Shown here piece after piece: positions 7,562 to 18,400 of a stretch of DNA of 64,000 nt. The notes under the pieces were generated by a model. The model was not told the origin of the DNA, did no database searches, and worked only from the letters and a program-made list of their open reading frames with translations. Origin of the DNA: Fluviicola sp. XM-24bin1 (GTDB lineage: Bacteria > Bacteroidota > Bacteroidia > Flavobacteriales_D > Crocinitomicaceae); the NCBI GenBank assembly GCA_003149635.1, contig QCWI01000007.1:124001-188000 (forward strand), given 5' to 3'. A program made the translations under genes and the position numbers. Within the stretch, counting starts at the first letter, position 1. Each line of letters starts with the position of its first letter.

Positions 7562-9694
7562 CTACAAACTTTCCTTCTTATATCCCTCGCCAACAACGGT
7601 AAACGACGTCCTACGGTTCCGCTGATGGAATTCTTCCTTCAAGTCTTCGTCCGTTTGACTGTCTATATATTGTTTTGTAAGATAAATCCGCTTGCCATTT
7701 TGATCTAGCACCGGCTTCTTCTTTTCGTCTTTAAGGTAATTCGGTTGGTCTTCTCCGTAACCCCTGGCAATCAAACGCTCTTCAGGAATACCTTTTTCAA
7801 TCAGGTATTTTACACAAGAGTTGGCTCGGTCTTGCGCCAATCGTCGGTTGTAATCATCGCTACCTCGGTTATCTGTATGCGAGTTAATTTCTACCACGAG
7901 ATTTTCGTTCAGGATGAGAAGATCGAATAATTGGTCCAGGACTACCATTGAAGCAGGTCGTAATGCCGAAGAATCGAAGCCGTACTCAATTCCATCTAAC
8001 TCAATTTCATCCGTTGGAATCGGGTTGAGATAGAAATCTTGAACTAGCGTAGTGCTGGTGGTAATCGGCATGGTAGAAACAGATTCAGCTGTTGCAAAGT
8101 ACTTTTCCTTTGTTCCTTTTATGTACACTTGTTGCTGGCGCTCCATCGTGATTTTGTAGTATCCGTTTTCGTCGGTCACCACCTCACGGTTTTCAAATGC
8201 AATCTTACTGTTGATGTCTTTGAAATTCAATTTGGCGTTTGGAAGGATTTCGTAGGTCTTCGCATCGTAACTAACCCCTTCCAAAACAATCATGATCGGT
8301 TCGTTCGTTATTTCATAGATATCGTAACAATGTCCATTTTCACAATCAGCTCGGTCACTGGCAAAGAATCCTTTCTCCATCAGCGCGTCCCAAACGAGGT
8401 ACGAATCATCCATACTGGAATTGATTGGTTTCCCCATGTTTTCCGGTTGATTGTACGCTTTATTATCGCGATTGTACGTCGCCTTGAAAATGTCCAATCC
8501 ACCAATAGAGTTCAATCCATTTGAGCTAAAGAAAAGGGTAGAAGAAGCCTCATGAAAGAACGGACTTACTTCATCCAAAACAGTATTCACTGGGCGACCT
8601 AGGTTTCTCGCTTCTCCGACCGGATAACCATTCTCATCCAAATCGATTTCCCAAAGATCCATTCCTCCTTCACCACCTGGGCGATTGCTAGAGAAGTACA
8701 TTTTCGTTTCGTCAAGAGAAATAAAAGGGTTGATGCTTTTATATCCCGGAACATTCACGGATTCTGGTAGCTTGAATGATTCAAAGAAAAGCATGTTCTG
8801 CATGCGTCCGAAATAAATGGCTTGCTCTGTGCGATTATCGTCGCTCCATTTCGTGAAATAAACTATGCTTTGTTGCTCATTTCGCTTCAACGTACTGTAG
8901 GCACTTGAGGCATCATGACGAGACGAGTTCAATGGACGACCAAAGTTTTTCGCACGTTCCCAGCCACCGTTAGAATTTCTTTCTGTCCAATACAGATCAC
9001 ACAAATAGCGGGAATCTTGCTTTTCAGGATCGTAGATAACTCCTCCTTCGCGTGCACTGGTAAACATAACGCGGTTGTCGTTTCCGAAGAATGCGGGAGC
9101 AAAAGATGCCGTTCCTTTATTGAATACGTTGGTATCGGCCAATTTGACCTCCATTTTATCGTACACCTTCAAATCTTTCATCGCGTAATAACAGCCAGTA
9201 ATTAGTAGCTGCGCACTTCGAAGTAAGGAGTCAGAATAGTTATCGGAAGAAATGTAGGATTCGAACAACTTCACGGCTGCTTCGTGATTCCCGACGTTCA
9301 TTTGAGCCAATCCGTAATGGTACACATCTTCAGGATATGAGACGAACGTGGATGTTTTGGCGAAATGGTCGACCGCACGTTTGTAATCGAAGGTTTTTAA
9401 ATGACACGAAGCAATTTGATGTTCGATGTAATCACGCAAAGGAACGGTACGGGCTGTATCGATCTCCTTCTTATCTTTTGATTTAATCTTTAGCTTACTC
9501 AAAGTGACCTCGTAAGGAATAGTCGCTTCCTGCAAACCGATGGAATCGCTCAATGCGTTCTGATAATTCAAAAGCGCGTTGTAATAATCTTGCTCCTCGT
9601 AGTAATTATCGGCGTGGTACAACCAAACTTTTCGTGACTGTCCGAATGATACAACCGGAAGCGCCAAAAGTAGAAGTAGAACTAGTTTTTTCAT
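7562..9694 (-). CDS. OmpA-family protein with TPR and PD40 beta-propeller (PorE-like envelope anchor)
   Basis: About 710 residues from the ATG at 9694, chosen because it begins a clean signal peptide (MKKLVLLLLLALPVVSFGQ) and avoids overlap with the upstream gene; an ATG at 9703 is also possible and the open frame runs back to 9841. Order: TPR-like helices (about 20-190), WD40-like PD40 repeats (FTSAREGG, YFSSNRPGGEGGMDLWEID, FFSSNGLNSIGGLDIFKA), a carboxypeptidase-regulatory-like domain (YDAKTYEILPNAKLNF) and an OmpA peptidoglycan-binding domain (INSHTDNRGSDDYNRRLAQDRA). This architecture is typical of PorE-type proteins linking type IX secretion components to peptidoglycan. It is last in the adhesin/PorP operon, 10 bp after the PorP gene, so it probably anchors that outer-membrane assembly. 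Confidence 0.88.
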   Translation of the reverse strand: MKKLVLLLLLALPVVSFGQSRKVWLYHADNYYEEQDYYNALLNYQNALSDSIGLQEATIPYEVTLSKLKIKSKDKKEIDTARTVPLRDYIEHQIASCHLKTFDYKRAVDHFAKTSTFVSYPEDVYHYGLAQMNVGNHEAAVKLFESYISSDNYSDSLLRSAQLLITGCYYAMKDLKVYDKMEVKLADTNVFNKGTASFAPAFFGNDNRVMFTSAREGGVIYDPEKQDSRYLCDLYWTERNSNGGWERAKNFGRPLNSSRHDASSAYSTLKRNEQQSIVYFTKWSDDNRTEQAIYFGRMQNMLFFESFKLPESVNVPGYKSINPFISLDETKMYFSSNRPGGEGGMDLWEIDLDENGYPVGEARNLGRPVNTVLDEVSPFFHEASSTLFFSSNGLNSIGGLDIFKATYNRDNKAYNQPENMGKPINSSMDDSYLVWDALMEKGFFASDRADCENGHCYDIYEITNEPIMIVLEGVSYDAKTYEILPNAKLNFKDINSKIAFENREVVTDENGYYKITMERQQQVYIKGTKEKYFATAESVSTMPITTSTTLVQDFYLNPIPTDEIELDGIEYGFDSSALRPASMVVLDQLFDLLILNENLVVEINSHTDNRGSDDYNRRLAQDRANSCVKYLIEKGIPEERLIARGYGEDQPNYLKDEKKKPVLDQNGKRIYLTKQYIDSQTDEDLKEEFHQRNRRTSFTVVGEGYKKESL

Positions 9695-9704
9695 CGTTTC
9701 CATG

Positions 9705-10697
9705 TTATAATCTTGGACAAATTTTGTCGGTTTTCTTTCGGTCTTTCTGATGCATGTATGTAAAGGACATTTCGAATCCACCACGTCCGTTGGAAGCCGT
9801 GGATAGGGACGAAACATTAACATCATAGCCAATCTTTGCAATAAATCTATCCATTTTTGCTCCTAGGGTTACAATGGCTGCATCGGCATTTCGATACACT
9901 GCACCTGCCAGTAAATACAGGTCGCTTCCTTTCAAATAGTATCCTAAATCCGCGGCAAACGTCAACTCTTGGAATTCACGTTGTCGCATGTAGAGCACCT
10001 TAGGAAGCACATAGAATGTTTCCGTCAAATTGATTCGCATTCCCACATGCCCGTAGTAACGAATCGGAAGGTTGTTATCAATGCTCATGAACGTTTCCTG
10101 AGGCTGCGTTAAGTTGAAGGCCGATGCACCAATGAATGGATTGAATCGACTTTCTTGTTTGGCGAAGAAGTATAAGAATCCGGCATTCACAGCAGGAGTG
10201 ATTAAAGACTGACCAGAGAAATTCTCATTGGCACTAATCGTAGGGTCAAATTCCCCTCCATTGTTGGTCGTGTACTGATTGTTGAAGGTCAACAATTGGT
10301 ATTCCAAGGTTTTTTGCGTCAATCCGGCTTGAACCCCAAATGAAATGTTGTGATTCTTATCGCGATCCAATGATGTCGTGTAGGCAATTGAAGCCAATCC
10401 CTGCAGCGCGTTGTAGTTTCCGATTCCCGCACGGAAATTGGTAACCTGTCCACCAAATCCCCATTTTTTGTGGTTCTTATCGAAACTAATTAAAGCGGAG
10501 GTGTAAGGTTTGAAGTTCACGGCTCTCCATTGGGTTCGGTACTGACCGTGAATACGCCAATCTCCATCAAAAACACCTGTCATTGCAGGGTTCAGGAACA
10601 ACGGCGCGGCGTCGTACATTGATAAATGGGCATCCTGAGCGTTAGAACGAAATGCTCCCAACGCCAAAATCAGAACTATGAGAATACGTTTTTTCAT
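9705..10697 (-). CDS. PorP/SprF family type IX secretion membrane protein (copy 2)
   Basis: 330 residues with a signal peptide (MKKRILIVLILALGAFRSNAQ) and the family N-terminal signature (HLSMYDAAPLFLNPAMTGVFDGDWRIHGQYRTQW). The rest is beta strands of a predicted 14-16-stranded outer-membrane barrel. In Flavobacterium johnsoniae, SprF-like proteins are needed to export adhesins carrying type B C-terminal domains. The gene starts 2 bp after the 10700-14437 adhesin stop, making it that adhesin's likely dedicated partner. It is paralogous to the 14450-15439 gene. Confidence 0.92.
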   Translation of the reverse strand: MKKRILIVLILALGAFRSNAQDAHLSMYDAAPLFLNPAMTGVFDGDWRIHGQYRTQWRAVNFKPYTSALISFDKNHKKWGFGGQVTNFRAGIGNYNALQGLASIAYTTSLDRDKNHNISFGVQAGLTQKTLEYQLLTFNNQYTTNNGGEFDPTISANENFSGQSLITPAVNAGFLYFFAKQESRFNPFIGASAFNLTQPQETFMSIDNNLPIRYYGHVGMRINLTETFYVLPKVLYMRQREFQELTFAADLGYYLKGSDLYLLAGAVYRNADAAIVTLGAKMDRFIAKIGYDVNVSSLSTASNGRGGFEMSFTYMHQKDRKKTDKICPRL

Positions 10698-10699
10698 TG

Positions 10700-13600
10700 C
10701 TAACGAATTAGGGTGACGTCACCCGATTGTTTAATAATGGCATTGTTGGTCATTGTGACAGTGAATGTCCAAGTGTAAACTCCCAGTGGAGCAGGTTCGT
10801 TATTGAAGGTTCCGTCCCATCCGACTGCTGCGTCGAAGGACTGGAAAATCAATTCTCCCCAATGGTTGTACACTCTGAAATCTACATCTTTGAAAGGCCC
10901 TCCGCGAATGAGGAAGACATCATTTTCGTTATCTCCGTTTGGTGTGAAACCAGAAGGAACTACTGGTGGAAGTGCTACCGTGATATCTTTGGAAGTAGTA
11001 TCCACACATCCGTTCTGATCCGTAACGATTAAATAAATGGTGTAATCGCCTCCTTCGTCATAGGCGTGTGTTGGATTTTGAATGTTATCCGCTTCTCCGT
11101 CACCGTAATCCCAGAACCATTGGTTGATGCCCAATCCTGTTGAGAGGTCAAGGAAATCGACGTTCTCAAGCACTAGCGCCGGATTTGGTGCGAAATTGAA
11201 ATCTGCATTCGGTGCTGGATTTACCGTCAATTGCATTGTAGTATCATCTACACATCCCAGGTCAGAAGTGACAGTCAATGTTACCTGCTGCAATCCAGGA
11301 GCATTGAATGTGTATGTCGGATTTTGATCGGTACTGAAATCTGGGCCAAAATCGTAATACCATGAATCGACACTTCCACTTGAAATAAATGATAGGTCAG
11401 AGAAAGTTATTGGTAAGTTCTCACAGGCCACTGTCGGACTGAAGTTCGCCACTGGAACTGGATTTACTGTCACTGGGATCGTAATAGTATCGTAACAGTT
11501 GTTATCGGCCCCGGCAATCAATGTTGCATTGTAAGTTCCCGATCCGCTGTAGGTATGAATTGGATTTTGAACTGAGGAAACGCCTCCTGAACCAAAATCC
11601 CACGACCATGAATTGATGGAACCAACATTCGTTGTGGAAAGATCAGTAAATGTTGTATTGTTTCCTTCACATTCTTCCGTTACGGTAAAGTTTGCCGTTG
11701 GAATTTCTTTGAATGTCACGACTACGGCATCCACATCGGCTGGACATCCTAATGCGCTGGCAGCTGTTAGCGTAAGGGTAACACTTCCATTACCAATATC
11801 ACCTGCCGAAGGAATGTAATTCGTAATTACGAAGTTCGGGCTAGGAGAGAAGGTACCTGTTCCACTGGATGACCACGTTCCCGTGTTGATCACACCGTTT
11901 ACGGCTCCGTTCAAAGTGACAACCTCGTTACTACAGAATTCTTGATCGGGCCCAGCCAATGCTTGTGGCGGATCGATAAAGAATACGCGAATGGAATCCG
12001 TCACCGCTGGACAAATTCCAGGAACGGACGAAAGGAAAATGTCTACATATCCGAGAACGGTGTCAATAGTTGCAATGTTATATTGCGTATTAATGGCATT
12101 CGGATTTACAATAGAACCGAATCCAGTTGTTGTCCAGTTCGGACTGAATCCAGAGGAAATTGTTCCATTCAAATCCATCAGGTTCAAGTTAGAACAAACT
12201 GAATCGTTCGAAGTGATGGTAACGGTTGGCTCATCGATGAAGTTCACCTGAATGCTGTCTTGTTCAGCCAAGCAATTTCCGTTGTTTGTACTCGTCAACG
12301 TCAACCAAATATTTCCTGCTGCAACGTCTCCGGCACTAATAAGGTAATCGGTGATTGGATCGGCTGCGGAGGGTGAGAAGGCTCCCAGTCCAGTGGTCGT
12401 CCAAGTTCCGGTAGTTGTAGCTCCTGTTACTGAACCGTTCAGGTTGATTTCCGTTTCGCTAGAACAAAGCACCAAATCGGCACCCGCAGTAACTGATGGT
12501 GGATTGGTGAAGTAGATCACCATGGTATCTTCGTAATCAGGACAAGCGAACAAACTTCCTGCTGAAGTAAAATATAATTCCACGCTGTCTGCCGCCAAAT
12601 CGGTTGGTGATGGCGTGTAGGTCGTACTCAAACTTCCGGAGTTTCCGAATGCTCCACCTGATCCTCCAGACCAACTTCCTCCTGAAGCGAATTGGACTGT
12701 TGCGTTAATTGGAATGGCTCCTACATTATTTTTACAATAAGAATCGTCCGGGCCAGCATCGGCGTCTGGCGACTGTACGTAGGTAACTTGCATGGTATCG
12801 GCTGCCGGTTCACAGTTTCCAGTGGAAGTCAATACGAAAGTTACGAATCCTTGGGTGTAATCCCCCGGACTCGGATCGTAAGTTGTTACAAGGTTCGTTG
12901 GCGTATTTAAAGTTCCTGTTCCATCTAAAACCGTCCATATTCCAGTAGTGGTTCCTCCGGTTACGCTTCCGTTCAACTGCACTTGGTTTTCAGCGCTACA
13001 TAATGTAGTATCGTTCCCTGCTCGCGTAATTACTTTACGCTGGAAAGAAGACATGTAGTGGTACAAACATCCAGTCGTCGGGCCTCCATTGATAACTCCC
13101 ATGGAGAAGAATCCTGCTGAATTGGAGATTGTGTTTTGTGTTCCACTTGGAATTTCCGTGGTGTTGAAGTCAATTTGTGCTCCTACCCAAGCTCCACCAG
13201 TTCCCGGTACTGGACTGAATGATGCTGGGTTAATGGTTCCAGTTCCAGGGCCTGTCAGGGTGAATGCTGTTTCATCTCCTGCTTCACACAAAAGATTCAG
13301 TAAGAATTGCTGGTTGTTGTTTCGTGAGAATGATACTTCATCCGATCCCGCACAGTTCAATGGAGGAAGAATGGCCATTCCAAGTTCACAACCGTATCCT
13401 GACATGTGAACCAAGTACACTGGCTTGTCAGCACTAACGTAAGTCAGCGGGTTGGTAATGGAATATTGGACTGTTTCTCCTTGATTGGCCAAGGTTGTCG
13501 TAACACCACCGTCATCGATTGTGATGTTTGTAAAGTTTTCGGCAGGAATAATGAAAATCGATTCGTTCGATCCCGGATTGAGGAAACCAATGTTGACAAT

Positions 13601-14437
13601 GTAATCCGTCCCAATTACGTCGGTTGGTACAATTTGATCTCCCATCAAATCGAAACATCCTCCACCGCCTGATGGATTCACGGAGTCATCGTTGATGGTG
13701 ACTGAGACGGGTTTGTCGGAGACGACAATCGATCCACTCAAACTACTTCCGGGATTACTCGTCGTCATAACGACATTTTCACAAGTATAAACGTTTCCTG
13801 CTAGAGGTAATGTAACTGAGTAGGTAACGTTTGCCGGGTGTCCAACGACGTCACATTTTGGTGTAATCCAGATGGTGGTGTTGTCTTCAGTTGCAACGAC
13901 CGAAAAGAACTGTCGTGGATCGGTCACGGTTCCATCGCCGTTTCTATCATTGTTGAGATCTCGGTTGTTCCAAATCGTTTGGAACGGTGTCACGAACTCG
14001 GTTCCCATACCATTTTGTCCCTTCAAGGAATACGTTTCTGGATTGTTCGGCGTTCCTGGTGTAATGGTGACTAGATCCGAGATAAAGTCATATACGACGG
14101 TAATGAATTCGTCCGAAGTAATTTTAAATCCAGAGGTCAGGATGGCATCTGCTGGTGCACTTTCCAAATCATTCACCAAATGGTTCAAATCGACGGACAC
14201 CAAACTACTCGCTGGTATCGTGAATGTTGTATCGTACGTTGCCGTCGGCATTTGAATGCGAACTGTTGCAGGCGCTCCCAATGTTGAAATTCGGAAGGCC
14301 ATTTGCACGTTGTTATCATGATCTGGTGTTACCCATGGTGCGGCATACCAGAAAACGGTATCCACCTGTGCCTGAACATTGGTGAAAGCCATTTTTGCTA
14401 ACATCAAAAGCAGTAAGACGTATTTCATTCGTTTCAT
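10700..14437 (-). CDS. Large surface adhesin with PKD domains and type B (gliding) T9SS sorting domain (copy 2)
   Basis: 1245 residues. After the signal peptide comes an IgGFc-binding-protein-like N-terminal domain (about 25-450; FWYAAPW, YSLKGQNGMGTEF, KPVSVTIND, GGCFDLMGDQIVP). About five ~80-residue Cys-containing repeats follow (AGxDxxxCS...LNGSVTGxTTTGxW), then three PKD domains (WSWDFGSGG, WYYDFG, WFWDYGDGE). The C-terminus is the gliding-motility-associated sorting domain (SGFTPNGDNENDVFLI...VYNHWGELIF...GWDGTFNNEPAPLGVYTW). The architecture predicts export by type IX secretion and display at the surface for adhesion or gliding; the binding target is unknown. The adjacent PorP/SprF gene (2 bp away) is its likely partner. 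Confidence 0.92.
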   Translation of the reverse strand: MKRMKYVLLLLMLAKMAFTNVQAQVDTVFWYAAPWVTPDHDNNVQMAFRISTLGAPATVRIQMPTATYDTTFTIPASSLVSVDLNHLVNDLESAPADAILTSGFKITSDEFITVVYDFISDLVTITPGTPNNPETYSLKGQNGMGTEFVTPFQTIWNNRDLNNDRNGDGTVTDPRQFFSVVATEDNTTIWITPKCDVVGHPANVTYSVTLPLAGNVYTCENVVMTTSNPGSSLSGSIVVSDKPVSVTINDDSVNPSGGGGCFDLMGDQIVPTDVIGTDYIVNIGFLNPGSNESIFIIPAENFTNITIDDGGVTTTLANQGETVQYSITNPLTYVSADKPVYLVHMSGYGCELGMAILPPLNCAGSDEVSFSRNNNQQFLLNLLCEAGDETAFTLTGPGTGTINPASFSPVPGTGGAWVGAQIDFNTTEIPSGTQNTISNSAGFFSMGVINGGPTTGCLYHYMSSFQRKVITRAGNDTTLCSAENQVQLNGSVTGGTTTGIWTVLDGTGTLNTPTNLVTTYDPSPGDYTQGFVTFVLTSTGNCEPAADTMQVTYVQSPDADAGPDDSYCKNNVGAIPINATVQFASGGSWSGGSGGAFGNSGSLSTTYTPSPTDLAADSVELYFTSAGSLFACPDYEDTMVIYFTNPPSVTAGADLVLCSSETEINLNGSVTGATTTGTWTTTGLGAFSPSAADPITDYLISAGDVAAGNIWLTLTSTNNGNCLAEQDSIQVNFIDEPTVTITSNDSVCSNLNLMDLNGTISSGFSPNWTTTGFGSIVNPNAINTQYNIATIDTVLGYVDIFLSSVPGICPAVTDSIRVFFIDPPQALAGPDQEFCSNEVVTLNGAVNGVINTGTWSSSGTGTFSPSPNFVITNYIPSAGDIGNGSVTLTLTAASALGCPADVDAVVVTFKEIPTANFTVTEECEGNNTTFTDLSTTNVGSINSWSWDFGSGGVSSVQNPIHTYSGSGTYNATLIAGADNNCYDTITIPVTVNPVPVANFSPTVACENLPITFSDLSFISSGSVDSWYYDFGPDFSTDQNPTYTFNAPGLQQVTLTVTSDLGCVDDTTMQLTVNPAPNADFNFAPNPALVLENVDFLDLSTGLGINQWFWDYGDGEADNIQNPTHAYDEGGDYTIYLIVTDQNGCVDTTSKDITVALPPVVPSGFTPNGDNENDVFLIRGGPFKDVDFRVYNHWGELIFQSFDAAVGWDGTFNNEPAPLGVYTWTFTVTMTNNAIIKQSGDVTLIR

Positions 14438-14449
14438 AGCTACTTTCTT

Positions 14450-15439
14450 TTATTTCTTTTCTTTTTCGCGACCATCGATATCCTTTTGGATTTCTTCGAG
14501 GATGCTTTTGTTCAACTCGTCGTCTTCGTCGTCGAGATTTTGCTTCTTCTTAGTCAGAACATAGGACAACATGACTTCGTGCGATCCCGCCTGATAATTA
14601 GCTAGGTTGGAAAGCGTGTAATCGAAACTGTATCCGATGTTGATGCGTTCTTTGATGCACATTCCAGCGGCAAAACCAATGGCGTCATCGGAACGGTAAA
14701 GTAATCCAGCCCAATATTTATCGTCGAAGGTATATCGCAACATTCCCGTGTATTGGACTGGTAAAGGACTTACGTAACGCACCATCAAGCTCGGTTGAAT
14801 CTGGATGTTCTTCTTCTGCTTGTTTTTGAAGTTGAAGTTGTATCCAGCAATCGTATTATAATGGAAATCCAAGTTGGTATTGTAGGTTGTGAACTGGATT
14901 TGACGTCCCAAAAGTCGTTGGAATGATCCCATAACGAAAAACTTCGGAGAGTATAGGTTGAATCCAGCGTTTACATCGATTGCATTGGCAGAATAAATGG
15001 TTCCGGTCAATACTTCATCACCTGCATCTGCAATGATGGCATCATACAATCGAACACGATGTTGCATGTAGCCCGGTTGGACACCCAATCCAAGTTTCAA
15101 TGTTTCAGAAAGCTTGAAATGGTAGGCGTAGTTCAGATATACTGTTGTATTTCCTGTGATTCCTTTTCGTTCTGAGATCACGGATGCACCGTATCCTACT
15201 TTGCCTTCATTTTTATAAGATCCCATGAAGTTCCCCATGATCAAAGTTGGGGCTCCATCGAATCCTACCCACTGATTTCTGTACGAAATGTTGGCTTCAT
15301 GAATTTCTTCACTCCCGGCTATCGCTGGGTTGAAGTAATAATCGTTCATCAGGAAATTGGAATATCCCGCTAACTGCTGACTCCATCCACTGAGGGTGAA
15401 GCCGAGAACAAATGCTATGAGTAAATAATTCGACTTCAT
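14450..15439 (-). CDS. PorP/SprF family type IX secretion membrane protein (copy 1)
   Basis: 329 residues with a signal peptide (MKSNYLLIAFVLGFTLSGWSQQ), the family N-terminus (YSNFLMNDYYFNPAIAGSEEIHEANISYRNQW) and a beta-barrel body. Unlike copy 2, it ends in an acidic/basic tail (KKKQNLDDEDDELNKSILEEIQKDIDGREKEKK) that should face the periplasm and may contact other secretion parts. Its ATG overlaps the TAA of the upstream adhesin by one base, suggesting translational coupling and a one-to-one partnership with the 15439-18876 protein. Confidence 0.92.
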   Translation of the reverse strand: MKSNYLLIAFVLGFTLSGWSQQLAGYSNFLMNDYYFNPAIAGSEEIHEANISYRNQWVGFDGAPTLIMGNFMGSYKNEGKVGYGASVISERKGITGNTTVYLNYAYHFKLSETLKLGLGVQPGYMQHRVRLYDAIIADAGDEVLTGTIYSANAIDVNAGFNLYSPKFFVMGSFQRLLGRQIQFTTYNTNLDFHYNTIAGYNFNFKNKQKKNIQIQPSLMVRYVSPLPVQYTGMLRYTFDDKYWAGLLYRSDDAIGFAAGMCIKERINIGYSFDYTLSNLANYQAGSHEVMLSYVLTKKKQNLDDEDDELNKSILEEIQKDIDGREKEKK

Positions 15440-18400
15440 TAGTTGTTTCTTTCTTTTAGTACGAGCAAGGCTCCTTTGAAAATATCTGTATCCGGATCGC
15501 CGGTATCTTTCAGGTCAATGATGTAATAATACGTTCCGTCAGGCACGAATTCGTTGTTGAATCGTCCGTCCCAAGGAACATCGTAGCCATCCGACTCGAA
15601 GACCAATTGTCCCCATTCGTTGTAAATCTCTACGCGCGCATTTGGATAGAGTAGATCAAGGAAATCCAATTTCCAAACATCGTTTCTTAAATCCCCGTTT
15701 GGAGAGATGGCGTTCGGAATCAAGGTGCTGATTTCCGTTGTCACCGTGTTGATAGAAATGATTTCAGAAGTACTGTCGGTACATCCAAGATCGTTTTCTA
15801 CAACCAATGTTACGAGGTAATTGCCATTAGCGAAATAGGTGTTGTTAGGATCAACATCTATGGATGTGTTTCCATTTCCAAAATCCCAATTGTAAATAGT
15901 TGCGTCAGTCGATGTATTGATAAAATTGAATACAGCTCCAATGTTCAATCCATTGTTCGTGTTATACGAGAAATCAGCAACTGGGCTAGGAGGGATGCTT
16001 ACAATTTGAATGTTTGAATCGCGACATCCTGCTGTGGATTCTACGATGTGTAATACTGTATAATCACCATTCGCAGAGAAGACTTGCTGTGGATTCTCTG
16101 TAGCAGCGGTCCCTTGGCCTCCAAAATCGTAGAACCAGAAGTTCAAGGCTCCGTTTGCGATGGTGGAAGCATCTGTGAATTGCACTACGACTTGGTTGTT
16201 TTGGCAATTGGCAGTGTAGTTGAAATCCGCCACCGGGATATCGAATACTTCTGTTTGCTGGGTAATCGTGTCGGAACATCCATGTACGGAAGTCACGATT
16301 AATTGTACATCATAGCTTCCCGCAGTTGAATAGGTATAGACATCATTTTGGTTGCTTGAAGTGGCACCAGCGGTTCCGAAATCCCATTGCCATGTGTCGA
16401 TTGCACCGAACCCAGCATTTGAGAAATCTGTGAAGACACTTTGCTCATTCAGACATACATCGTTTACACTGAAGTTGGCCGTTGGTGGCGCGATGAATTC
16501 AATTTGTACGTTATCCGATTCTGCAATACAGCCTCCATTATTCGTAGATGTTAGCGTAAGGAATAAGAATCCGTTTGCGATTTCCGTTGGTGTAGGTGTG
16601 TACACAGCATATAAGTCCGTTGAGCTTGCTGAGAACGATCCACTTCCTCCTGTCCAAATTCCAGTTGTAGTTGCTCCACCGATCACACCGTTCAAGTTAA
16701 CGGCAGCGTTATTGGAACAAGAAAGGATTCCAGCTCCTGCGTCTACCGTAGGTGCAGCGGTGAATTGTACAAAGAAACTATCTTGAACGGCTACACAATT
16801 CTGATTGGCCGTAGATTCTAGATAAATCCAAACACCTCCAGAGGAAATATCGGCGAAACTAGGTTGGTAGGTTCCGTTGAGATCCAAGTTATCAGGAGAG
16901 AAGATTCCGTTTCCTGAAGTAATCCATTTTCCAGTAGTGGTGACTCCACTAACTGTTCCATTTAGTGTTACAACAGGATTGTTTTCACAAACGGAAAGCG
17001 TGTCTGGCTGGCCGGCATCTACCGTTGCTCCTTGTGTGTATGTGATATACATAGTATCCGATTCAGGAATACATGATCCTACATTCGTCGATAACAAGAC
17101 TAATTCAACAGTACCATTGGTTAAATCCGCCTGAGAAGGAACGTATTGAGCGTCTAATGCCGAGCTATCCGGCAAGAAAGTTCCTGTTCCATTCGTACTC
17201 CAGAATCCTGTTGTTGCACCACCTTCGATGGAGCCGGCTAGGGTTGCGATAGAGTTGTTCTCACAAAGCGATTGATCTGCCGAAGCACTTACAATAGGTG
17301 CGGTTTGAACTTCTAAAACAATCGTGTCTTTTAATACTGGACATGATCCCGTTGTCGTTAGGATGATATTAATTGGAGTAATGAGTGTATCCAATGCGCT
17401 CGGAACATAAACATTGTTCAATACATCTGTAGCTGAACTAAACATTCCAAAACCACTGGTACTCCAAACACCTGTTACATCTCCACCACCAATTGTTCCG
17501 TTGATAGGGAAGGTCGTATTGGCACAAACGGTGTCGTTCGTTCCGGCATTGATAAATGGATAGGATGTAAATTCCGAAAGGTAGGCATAGCCACTGCCGT
17601 TTCCATTATCACCAGAGATTACTGCCATTCCGAAGATATCGCCAGAGTTGGTCACCTCGTTGTACGAGTCCACGGAGACATCGGTGGTGTTGTAATAGAT
17701 CACGGCTGCTTGATAGGCTCCAGCAGTTCCTGGCACTGGATTGAAAGCTGCCGCTGGAATCAAACTGGCATTTCCATTCAAGGCGAATTGCCCTTCGAAT
17801 CCAGTTCGTGTGTAGAGCACTAATCCGATGGAATCGGACGTCGTACGAGTGAACGTATTGCTGTATTTTCCAGCACACAATAAGTTCGGAACTTGTGCTC
17901 CACTTAACTCACATCCATATCCAGTGGTGTGCCATACATACACCGGTTTGTTCGTGCTGATATAGTTAATTGCATCCGTTGTAGCGAGTTCAAATGTCTC
18001 CCCCCAACTGATGACTGCATTGGTAGTTGTTGAATTTTCAACGGTGATGCTCGTCCCATTTTGTGTTCCAAGAACGTAGATTCGATCGTTACCACCGGTG
18101 GCACCTTGAACAATGAAGTCGCGCCCGGTGAAATTCTCAGGTGTAATTTGATCTCCCATCGTACTGGTACAACCTCCATTGGTCAGTGCACCACTAAATA
18201 CTGTTACGGAAATGGGTTTATCGGAAGAAACAATGGAACCAGCCAAGGTAGATACGGCTGAAACATTTATGTCTCGTGCGCTATAGGTTTCGCCTTCGTT
18301 TAGTACCACTGAATAGGTCACATCTTGTGCGTGCCCGATAATCGCTGTGCGCGGTGTAATTAAAACGGTAGTGTTGTTTTCCGTGGCTACAATGTCGATT

